Part shown: in pieces, positions 44,355 to 53,754 of the stretch
Layout of the letters: each line of letters begins with the position of its first letter
Numbering within the stretch: position 1 is the first letter of the stretch
NCBI GenBank assembly: GCA_021736575.1
Contig: JAIPFP010000003.1
Coordinates: forward strand, 1 to 60,314
Origin: Pirellula sp.
GTDB taxonomy: Bacteria; Planctomycetota; Planctomycetia; Pirellulales; Pirellulaceae
Direction: 5' to 3'
DNA length: 60,314 bases
Program-made: the position numbers and the translations under genes
The notes under the pieces: generated by a model
The model's database searches: none
Told to the model about the DNA's origin: nothing
The model's input: the letters and a program-made list of their open reading frames with translations, nothing else

Positions 44355-45308
44355 TTAACCTCGTGGATGAAATTGCTTGTGTACCTTTTTCAACTTGCTG
44401 TTTTCCACTTGGGTGTAGATCTGTGTGGTCTGAATACTAGCGTGACCGAGCATTTCTTGGATCAATCTCAGATCCGCACCACCACCCAACAAGTGCGTTG
44501 CGAAGGAATGTCGTAGCGTATGAGGGCTTACCTCCGAATCGATACCAGCCCGCGCGGCGTAGCGTTTGATAAGCTCCCAGATCGCTTCGCGTCGCAGGCG
44601 GTGCCCCGTACGCGACAAAATCAGCCATGGGGATTCTGCAAGTTCGCGGCCTGCGGATAGCAACGGTCGATGCTCCTTTAAATACAATTCGATCGCTTCG
44701 ATGGCTCTTTCCCCGAGTGGAACCATCCGCTGCTTGCTCCCCTTGCCTTCTGCCAAACAGTATCCGTCCGCCAAATGGACATTCGCAACCAGCAAATCGC
44801 TGATTTCGGAGACTCGGCAACCCGTCGCATACATGAGTTCCAGTATCGCTCGGTCTCGCATTCCATTTGAGTCGTAACGTTGAGGAGCACTCAGAAAGCG
44901 GTCGACTTGCGCGATCGTTAGGACTTTTGGAACCCGCTGCCAAACCTTCGGCGTTGTCAAAAGTTCGGCAGGATTGTCCGTAATGGCACTTTCTAGTTGC
45001 AAGAATTTGTAAAACATCCTTATCGCGACAATGTGCCTCGAAATCGACGTGGCTGCCAAATGCTTTTGTTTGAGAAAAGCCGCAAATTCCGTCAAGTCGG
45101 CGATCACCATGAGGGTTGGCGATCGACCATTCAGCCACTCCCGCATGTGCTCTAGATCGCGACGATACGCTTGGACGGTGTTTTCAGCCAAATGACACTC
45201 ACTGCGCAAATAAACGGTGTAGCGGTCAATCCATCCAGCCATTGTTTCGAACGGTTTGGGTGTTTCCGGGGCGGATTGCTTGAGTTTTTTGAGCTTGCTA
45301 ACGGCCAT
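44355..45308 (-). CDS. xerD: site-specific tyrosine recombinase
   Basis: From the ATG at 45308 the protein has 317 residues. The N-terminal SAM-like core-binding domain (MAGWIDRYTVYLRSECHLAE, NTVQAYRRDLEHM) is followed by the catalytic domain. The latter has Arg in ATGCRVSEISDL, the Lys turn EGKGSKQRMVPLG, HTLRHSFATHLL, GHASIQTTQIYTQV and the nucleophile Tyr. This is the XerC/D family that resolves chromosome dimers at dif; the order of motifs and length fit XerD. No integrase-specific features or att sites are present. Confidence 0.9.
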   Translation of the reverse strand: MAVSKLKKLKQSAPETPKPFETMAGWIDRYTVYLRSECHLAENTVQAYRRDLEHMREWLNGRSPTLMVIADLTEFAAFLKQKHLAATSISRHIVAIRMFYKFLQLESAITDNPAELLTTPKVWQRVPKVLTIAQVDRFLSAPQRYDSNGMRDRAILELMYATGCRVSEISDLLVANVHLADGYCLAEGKGSKQRMVPLGERAIEAIELYLKEHRPLLSAGRELAESPWLILSRTGHRLRREAIWELIKRYAARAGIDSEVSPHTLRHSFATHLLGGGADLRLIQEMLGHASIQTTQIYTQVENSKLKKVHKQFHPRG

Positions 45309-45416
45309 GATTCCATTGTCCACTCGCGTTATCCGGCAAAACAAAATACGATTGTGTCCAAATCGAAGGTCCCAGTTTAAAGTTTTTGATTATACCGTCT
45401 TTCTGGAGAATGCAGG

Positions 45417-46400
45417 ATGAAGATATTGGTTGTCGGTGGCGCTGGTTACGTAGGTTCGCACACGGTAAAGCTTTTGAGGTCATTGGGACATACGGTTTGG
45501 GTTTACGACAATCTTTCACGCGGCCACCGAGAAAGCGTCCCAAAAGAGATCCTCATCGAGGGCAATCTGACCGATCGCGCTCTGCTCATGCGGGTCATGC
45601 AGGAGAAAGAGATCGAAGCGGTCATGCACTTTGCAGCCTATGCACTGGTTGGCGAATCGGTGCAGCATCCAGCCATGTACTATCAAAACAACGTGACCGC
45701 TACCTTCGAGCTCTTGGAAGCGATGCGGTCCTCGGGAGTTTGGCGGTTCGTATTCTCAAGTACGACGGCAACTTATGGCCAACCTGACAAGATGCCGATC
45801 AAAGAGGATACGCCTCAAAACCCTATTAATCCCTACGGCTTTACCAAGCTTGTCGTCGAACGCGCATTGGTCGATTACGCTCATGCGTACGGTTTCGGAG
45901 TCGCTGCGCTGCGCTACTTCAACGCTTCGGGCGCATCGTCGGATGCAACTATCGGTGAAGACCACGACCCAGAAAGTCACTTGATCCCCATCGTCCTGCA
46001 GGTTGCTCTCGGTCAACGCGAGAGCATTTCCGTCTTCGGCAAGGACTATCCTACACCTGATGGCACCTGCATCCGCGACTACATTCACGTCGAAGATCTA
46101 GCCACGGCGCACGTCTCTGCGTTGCTGAAACTGCAACCGAGCGCAGTGATGCAAATGAATCTCGGAACGGGCGTTGGTCATAGTGTATTGCAAGTCATCG
46201 ACGCCTGCCGGAAGCTCACAGGACACTCGATACCAGCCATCTATTCGGATCGTCGACCTGGCGACCCTGCATGCTTGATCGCGGATAGTACTCATGCCCA
46301 AGCAACGCTCCAATGGCGCCCCAAGTACGTAGCAATTGAAAGTATCGTCGAAACAGCTTGGCGGTGGCATCAGTCGCATCCACGTGGATACGCGACGTAG
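45417..46400 (+). CDS. galE: UDP-glucose 4-epimerase
   Basis: GalE interconverts UDP-glucose and UDP-galactose. The 327-residue protein starts with the NAD-binding MKILVVGGAGYVGSHTVKLL. It has VMHFAAYALVGESV, the Ser/Thr triad element VFSSTTATYG, the catalytic YGFTKLVVE (YxxxK), and YFNASGASSDATIGEDH with HLIPIVLQVALGQ of true GalE. It is 13 bases upstream of an acyltransferase gene, probably one transcript feeding envelope glycan or lipid synthesis. Confidence 0.93.
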   Translation: MKILVVGGAGYVGSHTVKLLRSLGHTVWVYDNLSRGHRESVPKEILIEGNLTDRALLMRVMQEKEIEAVMHFAAYALVGESVQHPAMYYQNNVTATFELLEAMRSSGVWRFVFSSTTATYGQPDKMPIKEDTPQNPINPYGFTKLVVERALVDYAHAYGFGVAALRYFNASGASSDATIGEDHDPESHLIPIVLQVALGQRESISVFGKDYPTPDGTCIRDYIHVEDLATAHVSALLKLQPSAVMQMNLGTGVGHSVLQVIDACRKLTGHSIPAIYSDRRPGDPACLIADSTHAQATLQWRPKYVAIESIVETAWRWHQSHPRGYAT

Positions 46401-46413
46401 TTAGGACCGAACC

Positions 46414-47628
46414 GTGCAAGACATCATCATCGAAAAGCCCTATCAATTCGTCCCACCGCATCGTGGGAATTTTTTGCCTTGGTTGATCCTCAAACTTGGG
46501 GTTGTGCCGTGGTACCTTCGCAAAGTTGAAGGCGTTTACTCACATCAACTGCATGGTGTCGACCATCTACGTGAATCGATGCGACAAGGGCATGGAGTGT
46601 TGCTTGCTCCAAACCATTGTCGTTACGCAGATCCTCTCGTCATGGCATTTTTGGCCGCAGAGGCCAAGGTGCCGATGTTCGCAATGGCCAGTTGGCACTT
46701 GTTCGAACAAAACCGCCTTCAACGTTGGGCTCTCCGAATTGTGGGAGCGTTTAGTGTGTATCGAGAAGGGCTCGATCGAATGTCACTGGACACCGCGGTC
46801 GACATTCTTTCCAACCCAAAACGCCCGTTGGTTGTCTTTCCTGAAGGGACGGTTTTTCGAACGAATGATCAGCTCCAACCCCTGTTGGATGGAGTGGCAT
46901 TTATGGCGAGAACCGCCGCCAAGCGACGCGCGAAGGATGGCGGTACCGGCAAAGTGGTGATCCACCCTGTGGCGATTAAGTACGTGTTCCACGGAGATCT
47001 TGACAAAGCGATCGATTCGACCTTGGATGCCTTGGAGAAGCGACTTGCATGGACTCAACTCAAGGAATCAAGCACTCTGCATCGGATCAACCGAATTACC
47101 CTCGCCATGTTGAGCCTGAAAGAAATTGAATACCTAGGCGCGGCTCAGCAAGGAACCATCGAGGAACGACAACAACGGCTCATCGATCATTTGCTGTGTC
47201 CACTCGAACAAGAATGGCTCGGCAAAACGACGGTCGATACCATTGTCCCAAGAATCAAAGCTCTGCGAATGAAAATCGTGCCAGAACTAACGACGGGAGA
47301 GTTGGACGAACGGGAACGAGAACGAAGATGGTCGCATCTTTCGCGAATCTACCTCTCGCAGCAGATAGCGTCCTACCCCCCAAAATATCTTAACTCTCCA
47401 ACGACCGACACCCGCATTCTCGAAACCGTAGAACGATTGGAGGAGGACCTCACCGACCGAGCCGGCATTCATGGCCCGCTCGAAGTGATCATCGAAGTGG
47501 ATGAAGCCATCGAAGTTCCGACCGAACGTTCGCCGCGAGGCGAAGAGGATCCTCTCATGAAGCGACTCCGCGAACGTCTGACCTGCATGCTCGATAGACT
47601 CGCCAAAGAGGCCAACACGGTGCACTAA
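46414..47628 (+). CDS. PlsC-like 1-acylglycerol-3-phosphate acyltransferase domain protein
   Basis: The 404-residue protein has the acyltransferase HxxxxD motif as NHCRYADP (VLLAPNHCRYADPLVM). FPEGTVFR is the substrate-binding motif III region. The N-terminal 150 residues align with the PlsC fold; the C-terminal 180 residues are helical and charged, typical of planctomycete versions. It has no membrane span. The start is GTG at 46414. The substrate may be a lysophospholipid or another acyl acceptor. It follows galE by 13 bases. Confidence 0.85.
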   Translation: MQDIIIEKPYQFVPPHRGNFLPWLILKLGVVPWYLRKVEGVYSHQLHGVDHLRESMRQGHGVLLAPNHCRYADPLVMAFLAAEAKVPMFAMASWHLFEQNRLQRWALRIVGAFSVYREGLDRMSLDTAVDILSNPKRPLVVFPEGTVFRTNDQLQPLLDGVAFMARTAAKRRAKDGGTGKVVIHPVAIKYVFHGDLDKAIDSTLDALEKRLAWTQLKESSTLHRINRITLAMLSLKEIEYLGAAQQGTIEERQQRLIDHLLCPLEQEWLGKTTVDTIVPRIKALRMKIVPELTTGELDERERERRWSHLSRIYLSQQIASYPPKYLNSPTTDTRILETVERLEEDLTDRAGIHGPLEVIIEVDEAIEVPTERSPRGEEDPLMKRLRERLTCMLDRLAKEANTVH

Positions 47629-47755
47629 CTATTCATCGATAATTAACTGAGACATGGGAGCAAGAGCAGAAACAACTAGTTATGCTTTTCTATCGCAGTT
47701 CGCCAATATCAACTTTTTAAAAAAACACCCCCTGATTCTCACAAGCGGAGTTCCC

Positions 47756-49366
47756 ATGCTCGACCTCACGAAGATCCCTGATGCTGTTCGGTCGGAAGGA
47801 AGTGTTTCGCGTCGACTGGTACTTGCCTACGGCGCAGCACTGGCTGGACTGCCATTGGTTTCCTCGCGTCTCACAGCGGCAGATCGGAAAATCGTTTTTG
47901 AAAGCAATCCGTTTACGCTGGGGGTTGCGTCGGGAGACCCCGATGCGAATAGTCTCGTGCTATGGACCAAATTGGCTCCTGATCCGACGACGGCTCAGGG
48001 AGGGATGAATCCCGAGATGGTGCCAGTATCTTGGGAGATAGCCGAAGACGAATCGATGAACAAAGTGGTCTTTAGCGGCATCGCAGTCGCGACTCCTCAA
48101 CTTGGACACTCGGTGCATGTCGAGGTTCAAGGCCTCAAACCAGCTCGTTGGTATTGGTACCGTTTTCGAGCGGGTGACGCAGTCAGCCCGATCGGCAGAA
48201 CTCGCACCCTCCCGGAGCCAAATGCCGAGCCTGACTCGCTGCGTTTCGCATTCGCTTCCTGCCAAAACTACGAGCAAGGATTGTTTACTGCGTATGACCA
48301 AATGGCCAAAGACAATCTCGATTTAGTCTTCCATCTCGGCGATTATATCTACGAGTATCCTGGGAAAGAAAATCAAGTTCGAAAGCACAGTGGTCCCACC
48401 GAGGGCAAAATCAAAACGTTAGACGACTACCGACTGCGGCATATGCAGTATCGGTCGGATGAGTTGTTGAATGCGATGCATGCTCAGTGTCCATGGTTCG
48501 TCACTTGGGACGACCATGAGTTCGACAACAACTACGCCAACGACATACAAGAAGAGCAAAGGGGTTTCAAGCCCCGAACGGAAAGAGTCGATTTTTTGGT
48601 TCAGCGTGCCGCAGCGTATCAGGCCTACTATGAAATGATGCCGCTTCGCAAGCAGACGCTCCCCGAAGGTCCTGATATGACCATCTATCGCAAAGCCTCG
48701 TTCGGTAGACTTGCCGAGTTCTTTGTACTGGACACCCGACAATATCGAACAGACCAGCCCAACGGAGATGGACTCAAGCCGATGAGTGAGGAGGCTTGGA
48801 AGCCCTCCAACACGCTGCTTGGCAAGCAACAACGCGGTTGGCTCGATCGCAGTTTGCTCGAATCGACGGCAACGTGGAACGTCTTGGCTCAGCAAGTCAT
48901 GTTTGCGATGGTCGAAATCAACTTGAGAGATCGCAGCGGATTTTCTATGGACCAATGGCCCGGTGCTGCTTTCGAACGAATGGCATTGATGAGGTTCATG
49001 GCCGATCGGAAAGTACCAAATCCAGTGGTGCTCACGGGTGATATTCACGCGAATTGGGTAAACGATTTGCGAGTCGACGATCGGCAAGCGGATAGTCCAA
49101 TTGTCGCTACCGAGTTCGTTGGCACCAGCATCTCGAGCGGCGGAAACGGCACCAAAGAGGTCAAGAATTTGGACCAACTGAAAGCCGCCAATCCTGGTGT
49201 CAAGTTCCACAACCAGGAACGTGGCTACGTTCGATGTGAGGTGACCGCAGATCGATGGACGAGCGACTACGTCGTCGTCGAGGATGTGAAAACCGCAGGT
49301 GGAGCGGCGTTGACGCGTGCGTCCTTTACCGTCGAATCGGGTCGGCCAGGAGCACAGCTCTCCTAA
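47756..49366 (+). CDS. phoD: PhoD-family alkaline phosphatase/phosphodiesterase
   Basis: From the ATG at 47756 (GCGGAG five bases upstream) the protein has 536 residues. Its twin-arginine signal region is SVSRRLVLAYGAALAGLPLV. A PhoD N-terminal domain follows (FTLGVASGDPDANSLVLWTK). The metallophosphatase core has FAFASCQNYEQG, DLVFHLGDYIYEY, TWDDHEFDNNYAND, FVLDTRQYRT and VLTGDIHANWV, giving the Asp, Asn and His ligands of the Fe/Ca centre. PhoD releases phosphate from mono- and diesters outside the cytoplasm. The longer frame from 47654 precedes the signal and is not used. Confidence 0.93.
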   Translation: MLDLTKIPDAVRSEGSVSRRLVLAYGAALAGLPLVSSRLTAADRKIVFESNPFTLGVASGDPDANSLVLWTKLAPDPTTAQGGMNPEMVPVSWEIAEDESMNKVVFSGIAVATPQLGHSVHVEVQGLKPARWYWYRFRAGDAVSPIGRTRTLPEPNAEPDSLRFAFASCQNYEQGLFTAYDQMAKDNLDLVFHLGDYIYEYPGKENQVRKHSGPTEGKIKTLDDYRLRHMQYRSDELLNAMHAQCPWFVTWDDHEFDNNYANDIQEEQRGFKPRTERVDFLVQRAAAYQAYYEMMPLRKQTLPEGPDMTIYRKASFGRLAEFFVLDTRQYRTDQPNGDGLKPMSEEAWKPSNTLLGKQQRGWLDRSLLESTATWNVLAQQVMFAMVEINLRDRSGFSMDQWPGAAFERMALMRFMADRKVPNPVVLTGDIHANWVNDLRVDDRQADSPIVATEFVGTSISSGGNGTKEVKNLDQLKAANPGVKFHNQERGYVRCEVTADRWTSDYVVVEDVKTAGGAALTRASFTVESGRPGAQLS

Positions 49367-49519
49367 CGTTTTTTGAGACTCCTCGCTCAACGAACCAAAT
49401 GGCATCCGCAGGAATACGTGTGGACTTGTACTTTTGATCCACACACTTATCATTGCACTCGTGGAGGGTGAATCAAGACAGTAACTTAGAATCTCAGATT
49501 GAGCTCCGCGTCGTTGAAA

Positions 49520-50257
49520 ATGAGTCCTAAAAGAAAGATATTCGCAACAAAACGCTGGCAGAGTGTCCTTGGATGGATAGGGCTGGTTTCGTTTTGTATA
49601 TCTGTCATGCCTATCCCGATAGTTTTGCCCTCCGTGAAGAGCATCGACGGGCAATCTTATTTCTGTCAAGATCGGCCATGCGGTTGTGCTTCCGCAGAAC
49701 AATGCTGGACACATTGCTGTTGTGCTACGTTAAAAGAGCGATTTGACTGGGCCGAAAAAAAAGGCGTAACGCCTCCGGCCTATGTAGCCAAATCGCCGAG
49801 CGAGCTTGCTGCAACGAAGAATGAGAAATCGTGCTGTTCAAACAATAAAAAAATCGCAGACAAACGAGGCGTAGCGTGCAATGATTGCAATGATTTCGAT
49901 AATTCCGACGATTCCGATTCCAATTTGACCGCATCCAACACCTGCGAGAAAGTGAAAAAACCTACCGAAAAAACCTATTGCGAGTCCAAACAAGCCAACG
50001 CAAATAATAAGGAACTTGTTCGAGAACAAATGAAAAAAAAACCTGGGCGGCTCGTTGTGAGCATGTTTGCGATGAAATGCCAAGGGAAATCGTCCAGCTT
50101 GTGTGCATTGCCTTGGTTCATTCTCCCGCCTCCGATGAGCGTTGTTGCTTGCGATGCACCGACCACCGAGCCGTGGGGAATACAATCGCGTAGCTGGCAT
50201 GGTCAAAGGCCCTGTCCCGACCCGCCACCGCCAAGATGTGGGCTGTGCTCTATCTGA
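49520..50257 (+). CDS. cysteine-rich exported or membrane protein of unknown function
   Basis: From the ATG at 49520 the protein has 245 residues: a hydrophobic N-terminus (VLGWIGLVSFCISVMPIPIV), then a Cys cluster (CGCASAEQCWTHCCCATLKE, Cys54-68) with WAEKKGVTPPAYV after it. A Lys/Asn/Asp-rich middle with further Cys follows, and a C-terminal PCPDPPPPRCGLC. The pattern recalls a conserved but uncharacterised planctomycete family with CGC...CW..CCC and GVTPPAY; this is from memory and not checked. The Cys arrangement suggests metal binding. It is upstream of a diheme protein gene, with 252 bases between. Confidence 0.65.
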   Translation: MSPKRKIFATKRWQSVLGWIGLVSFCISVMPIPIVLPSVKSIDGQSYFCQDRPCGCASAEQCWTHCCCATLKERFDWAEKKGVTPPAYVAKSPSELAATKNEKSCCSNNKKIADKRGVACNDCNDFDNSDDSDSNLTASNTCEKVKKPTEKTYCESKQANANNKELVREQMKKKPGRLVVSMFAMKCQGKSSSLCALPWFILPPPMSVVACDAPTTEPWGIQSRSWHGQRPCPDPPPPRCGLCSI

Positions 50258-50263
50258 CAATCC

Positions 50264-50299
50264 TGTATGTCGGTTGCCATCTTGTATGTCGGTGGCCAA
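50264..50299 (+). repeat. short tandem repeat, two copies
   Basis: TGTATGTCGGTTGCCAT (50264-50280) is repeated as TGTATGTCGGTGGCCAA (50283-50299), period 19 bases. The remaining intergenic stretch to 50509 also has AGGTGC/GCACCT near 50347 and no visible gene. Confidence 0.6.
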
Positions 50300-50509
50300 A
50301 GCGCATTCGTCAGCAGATGTTTGCGGATCGATTTATACGTAGGTTGAAGGTGCGAGCACCTCAGCGTTTGCGATGAGATGGCGTGTGCATACCACACTGC
50401 CGATGATAGTCGCTTTCTGTGCCTTTCGAGACATCGATGTCATGCGCCCGATGAATTTCGACGCATGTCCGACCTCGTTGTCTTCTCTATTTATTAGAAA
50501 CCTTTAACA

Positions 50510-51733
50510 ATGTGTACGTCTCATGCAATCGTGGGGCTTGGATTGATCTTATGGTTGATTCCAAGTGCCTATGCGGACTCTCCGGTGGAGATCTATCAAC
50601 GACGGGTTATCCCGTTACTTCAATCGTCGAAAGCGAGTAGTTGTTCGGATTGCCATCTGCAGGGTGTCAAACTGGACGATTTCCTTACTTCCGACCCCAA
50701 GGCTACTTTCGCTTCGCTTCGCGCACGCGGCTGGATCGATATCGACAATCCAGATCAATCTAAACTCTTGCAATTCATTGCAAAGAAGCCTGATCATTCC
50801 GACGACTTGATGGATCAAGTGCGAAGTTCCGAGTTGAAAGCGATTGGAGAGTGGATTCGCGCATCGGTTCGCGATCCAGACTCGCTCGACACACCACTGC
50901 CCGAATTGAACGACCTCAAACTAGACGAGTCGCTCATTCGGCACGCAAGAAAGGACCGGGTTCTCAACAGGTTTGTCGATGCGGTTTGGTCGCAGTTCGA
51001 ACGCTGCGCGAACTGCCATTCTCCAGATCGTAACGCCAAGCAAGTTGAAAAGAACGGCGAGCGAATGAGCTGGATCGTCCCCAATTCTCCTGGCGATACG
51101 TTGCAACTTTTGGAAGATCGCGATTTGATCAACTTCAACAAACCCAACGAAAGCTTGCTCAGGACAAAATCCCTCGGGCGCGACGATCATGGTGGTGGTA
51201 TCAAGTTCCCTGCGGATGGCCAAACCGACCGAGAATGGGTGGGATTTCTTGAAGACTACGCAGCGATCAAAAAGGAACGCTACGCAAATTCTTCAGACAT
51301 TCCAAAAAATGCTTCGATCCGAACTTGGCGAACCGGCCATCATTTGCGAATCACAGATTTGCAAAAGCTTTCGATGGGACAGTATGCCGTGGTCGTCATG
51401 TATGCCGTGAAAGCTGACGGTGAAGTCGATAAGAACGCGGTCGCGATCAGCGAGGGGCGTGTCTCGAAGGACGGAACCAGTTGGGGATCCTCACTTATGC
51501 TCATTGAGCCAAGTCGTATGCGGCACACAGGTGCTTCGGTCGCTTGGAGCGAATTGCTGCCCGATGGCAAATATGAATTGCAATGGCTTGTCGTGGATGA
51601 TGCAACGACGTCTATCGAAGAAATTCTCGCGATGAAATCCTTTGCACGTTTTGACATCGATTCGCTTTGGAAGCCAGGACACAGTTCCGCAAAGTCCATT
51701 TCATTTGATGCGTTTCATCCCATCGACAAGTAG
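50510..51733 (+). CDS. exported protein with two heme c motifs
   Basis: The 407-residue protein has a signal peptide (AIVGLGLILWLIPSAYADS) and two CxxCH sites: CSDCH near residue 45 and CANCH near 166. The spacing suggests two cytochrome c-like modules. The C-terminal 150 residues are beta-rich (GQYAVVVMYAVKADGEVDKN) without heme sites. It resembles planctomycete cytochrome c-domain proteins but lacks DUF1549/DUF1553. The electron-transfer partner is unknown. A DUF1559 gene follows 75 bases later. Confidence 0.75.
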   Translation: MCTSHAIVGLGLILWLIPSAYADSPVEIYQRRVIPLLQSSKASSCSDCHLQGVKLDDFLTSDPKATFASLRARGWIDIDNPDQSKLLQFIAKKPDHSDDLMDQVRSSELKAIGEWIRASVRDPDSLDTPLPELNDLKLDESLIRHARKDRVLNRFVDAVWSQFERCANCHSPDRNAKQVEKNGERMSWIVPNSPGDTLQLLEDRDLINFNKPNESLLRTKSLGRDDHGGGIKFPADGQTDREWVGFLEDYAAIKKERYANSSDIPKNASIRTWRTGHHLRITDLQKLSMGQYAVVVMYAVKADGEVDKNAVAISEGRVSKDGTSWGSSLMLIEPSRMRHTGASVAWSELLPDGKYELQWLVVDDATTSIEEILAMKSFARFDIDSLWKPGHSSAKSISFDAFHPIDK

Positions 51734-51808
51734 CAATCGCGGCAACTTGCCTGAAACCTGATTTCCTATCCATATCTGAATTCAATCCTTAAAATCTTAG
51801 AGAATAAA

Positions 51809-52918
51809 ATGGTTCGAACTTTTAAAACACCCAACAATGGCATTCGAACGGCATTTACGCTGGTCGAACTGCTTGTCGTCATTGCCATTATCGGTATCCT
51901 CGTCGGATTGCTATTGCCAGCGGTTCAAGCCGCGCGCGAAGCAGCACGCCGAATGCAATGCAGCAACCATTTGCGACAATTGTCGCTTGCGACCATGAAC
52001 TACGAATCGGCGAATAAGCGATTCCCTACCCAGGGAACCGTGGATGAGGACTTCTCCGTTCAAGCTCGATTGTTGCCGTTCATGGAACAGTCCTCCATTC
52101 ACAACGGTATCGACTATACAAAGCCTGCATTCACTGGACCATTCAATGCGAAAATCCCAAACCCGCTGTTTATCGGTACCTTCGCCCAACCGATTCCCAT
52201 TTTTCTTTGCCCGAGCGATCCAGCCCCCAACACCACTACGATCACAGTGAGTGGTACGCCATATATTTATGGTGGACTGAACTACATGGTAAGCTTTGGA
52301 AGCGGAACCAAAACCAACAATGACCTGCGATGGCCAACCGATGGAATCGTGTATCAGAATTCGAAACGTGGATTCAATGCCATTACCGATGGTACTTCGA
52401 ACACGATCATCTTGAGTGAAACGGTTCGAAGCGTGGGTGATGACTTTACGTTAGCCGCTGGCAAGCTGCCGAAGTTTCCGTACCAAGCAACACTCAACGG
52501 TTCGGGAGGTCTAAGTTCAGGGCTCAACGCGACACCTGGATTGAAGACGACCGGTAGCCCTTGGGGCGCATTCGCGGATGCAAATGGAATGCTCTCAAAC
52601 CCGAACGTAAATACCGCTTGGAGTTCGTTTTCGGGATGGCGTGGAGGAACGAGTACTGCGCTTCGAGGGCGTGGAATCGCATGGGCGTTTTGTGGGTCAA
52701 TCAATTCCCTGACAAACGGATACCAGTCTCCAAACAGCGTTGTTCCGGATATCGTAACGCACTTTTCCGGATACTTTGGTCCACGTAGTCACCACACGGG
52801 CGGAGCGCAGGTTGGTCGGGCCGATGGTTCGGTTGGCTTTCTCTCCAGCAGTACGGATCAAAGTATTTGCCAAGCACTTCACAGTTGCAACGGTGGCGAA
52901 ATCGCATCGGAAAATTAA
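51809..52918 (+). CDS. DUF1559 pseudopilin-like protein
   Basis: The 369-residue protein has the pilin-like N-terminus RTAFTLVELLVVIAIIGILV, then LPAVQAAREAARRMQCSNHL. The DUF1559 body has AITDGTSNTIILSETV and the C-terminal SHHTGGAQVGRADGSVGFLS (the H-x9-DG motif). It is a typical full-length member, unlike the shorter one at 27988. It probably localises to the envelope via the type II/IV pilin route. A 91-bp tandem repeat starts 28 bases after its stop. Confidence 0.93.
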   Translation: MVRTFKTPNNGIRTAFTLVELLVVIAIIGILVGLLLPAVQAAREAARRMQCSNHLRQLSLATMNYESANKRFPTQGTVDEDFSVQARLLPFMEQSSIHNGIDYTKPAFTGPFNAKIPNPLFIGTFAQPIPIFLCPSDPAPNTTTITVSGTPYIYGGLNYMVSFGSGTKTNNDLRWPTDGIVYQNSKRGFNAITDGTSNTIILSETVRSVGDDFTLAAGKLPKFPYQATLNGSGGLSSGLNATPGLKTTGSPWGAFADANGMLSNPNVNTAWSSFSGWRGGTSTALRGRGIAWAFCGSINSLTNGYQSPNSVVPDIVTHFSGYFGPRSHHTGGAQVGRADGSVGFLSSSTDQSICQALHSCNGGEIASEN

Positions 52919-52945
52919 GCGAACGATCCGCAGGACGAGACTGCG

Positions 52946-53188
52946 GAATGCCCCTGGGTTTATCCAAAGGGATCGTTTACCCTTCACGCTAGGGCGAAGG
53001 TCAGCTACCACTGGCGTAAAGCCAGATGGCATGGTTCGAATGCCCCTGGGTTTATCCCAGGGGATCGTTACCCTTCACGCTAGGGAGAAGGTCAGTTACC
53101 ACTGGCGTAAAGCCAGATGGCATGGTTCGAATGCCCCTGGGTTTATCCCAGGGGATCGTTACCCTTCACGCTAGGGAGAACCCCGCTA
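52946..53188. repeat. tandem repeat, two full and one partial 91-92 bp units
   Basis: Units start at 52946, 53038 and 53129 (GAATGCCCCTGGG), the third truncated after about 60 bases. Each unit contains a palindrome CCCCTGGG-CCCAGGGG (imperfect in the first unit) and, in the full units, CTGGC-GCCAG. The run lies between the DUF1559 gene and the next small gene. 53189-53358 holds no visible gene. Confidence 0.85.
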
Positions 53189-53358
53189 GGCCGCAGGATT
53201 TGCCAGCGGGACACTAACACAACTTCCCCCAAACAGCCTAGACTTCCAGGCTGAACGACACGCAGAATCCGGTCTGGCATCAACACGTGGCAGGACGTAA
53301 TCTTCCGTGGTCTACGGACATGGATGTTTAAAAACCTTTAACCAGCCGATTCAGTACA

Positions 53359-53754
53359 ATGAACTACCACCGATGGACCCGTGTCGCCGTGTCAAGCTCT
53401 GGCTTGGGATTTCTTTTGTTCGTCGCAATTTCAATGACCCCGTCGTGGAGCCAGTCAGGGAATTGGAGCGACCAGACACAGCCCGTCACGCAGCATCCGA
53501 TGAACGGTGCCATTGCCCCTGCTCAGGTCGCCACGGCGGGCAATTCGATGATGGCCAGCGTTATCCTTGCGAATGGATTTCAACAAATTGTTGTGGTCGA
53601 TCATGGCAAAACCACGATGGCGGTCTATCATGTCGACCCTACCCGCGGCGATATCCTGCTCAAAAGTGTTCGAAGGATGGACGCCGACTTCGCGCTCGAA
53701 GAATTCAATTTGAGCGAACCAACTCCGAGTACGATTCGCAAGAATGTCCGATAG
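53359..53754 (+). CDS. small exported protein of unknown function
   Basis: The 131-residue product has a signal peptide (SSSGLGFLLFVAISMTPSWS). A mature beta-rich domain follows: NSMMASVILANGFQQIVVVD and KTTMAVYHVDPTRGDILLKS. It resembles small planctomycete proteins with one WD-like blade, but no family is assigned. Its end overlaps the thioesterase start by 11 bases, supporting co-translation. Confidence 0.65.
   Translation: MNYHRWTRVAVSSSGLGFLLFVAISMTPSWSQSGNWSDQTQPVTQHPMNGAIAPAQVATAGNSMMASVILANGFQQIVVVDHGKTTMAVYHVDPTRGDILLKSVRRMDADFALEEFNLSEPTPSTIRKNVR

Noticed and set aside
44355..45308. Phage integrase marking a mobile element
   Set aside because: The protein has the compact XerC/D layout and there are no att repeats, excisionase or phage genes beside it.
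48419..49714. Long minus-strand frame of 431 residues opposite phoD
   Set aside because: It is wholly antisense to a well supported PhoD gene and has no recognisable domain.
53120..53140. GGTTCGAAT as a tRNA T-loop
   Set aside because: It recurs within the tandem repeat and no acceptor stem, D arm or anticodon arm can be built around it.
52946..53188. Possible CRISPR array
   Set aside because: The units are about 91 bp with nearly identical sequence throughout, so there are no variable spacers. No cas gene is nearby.
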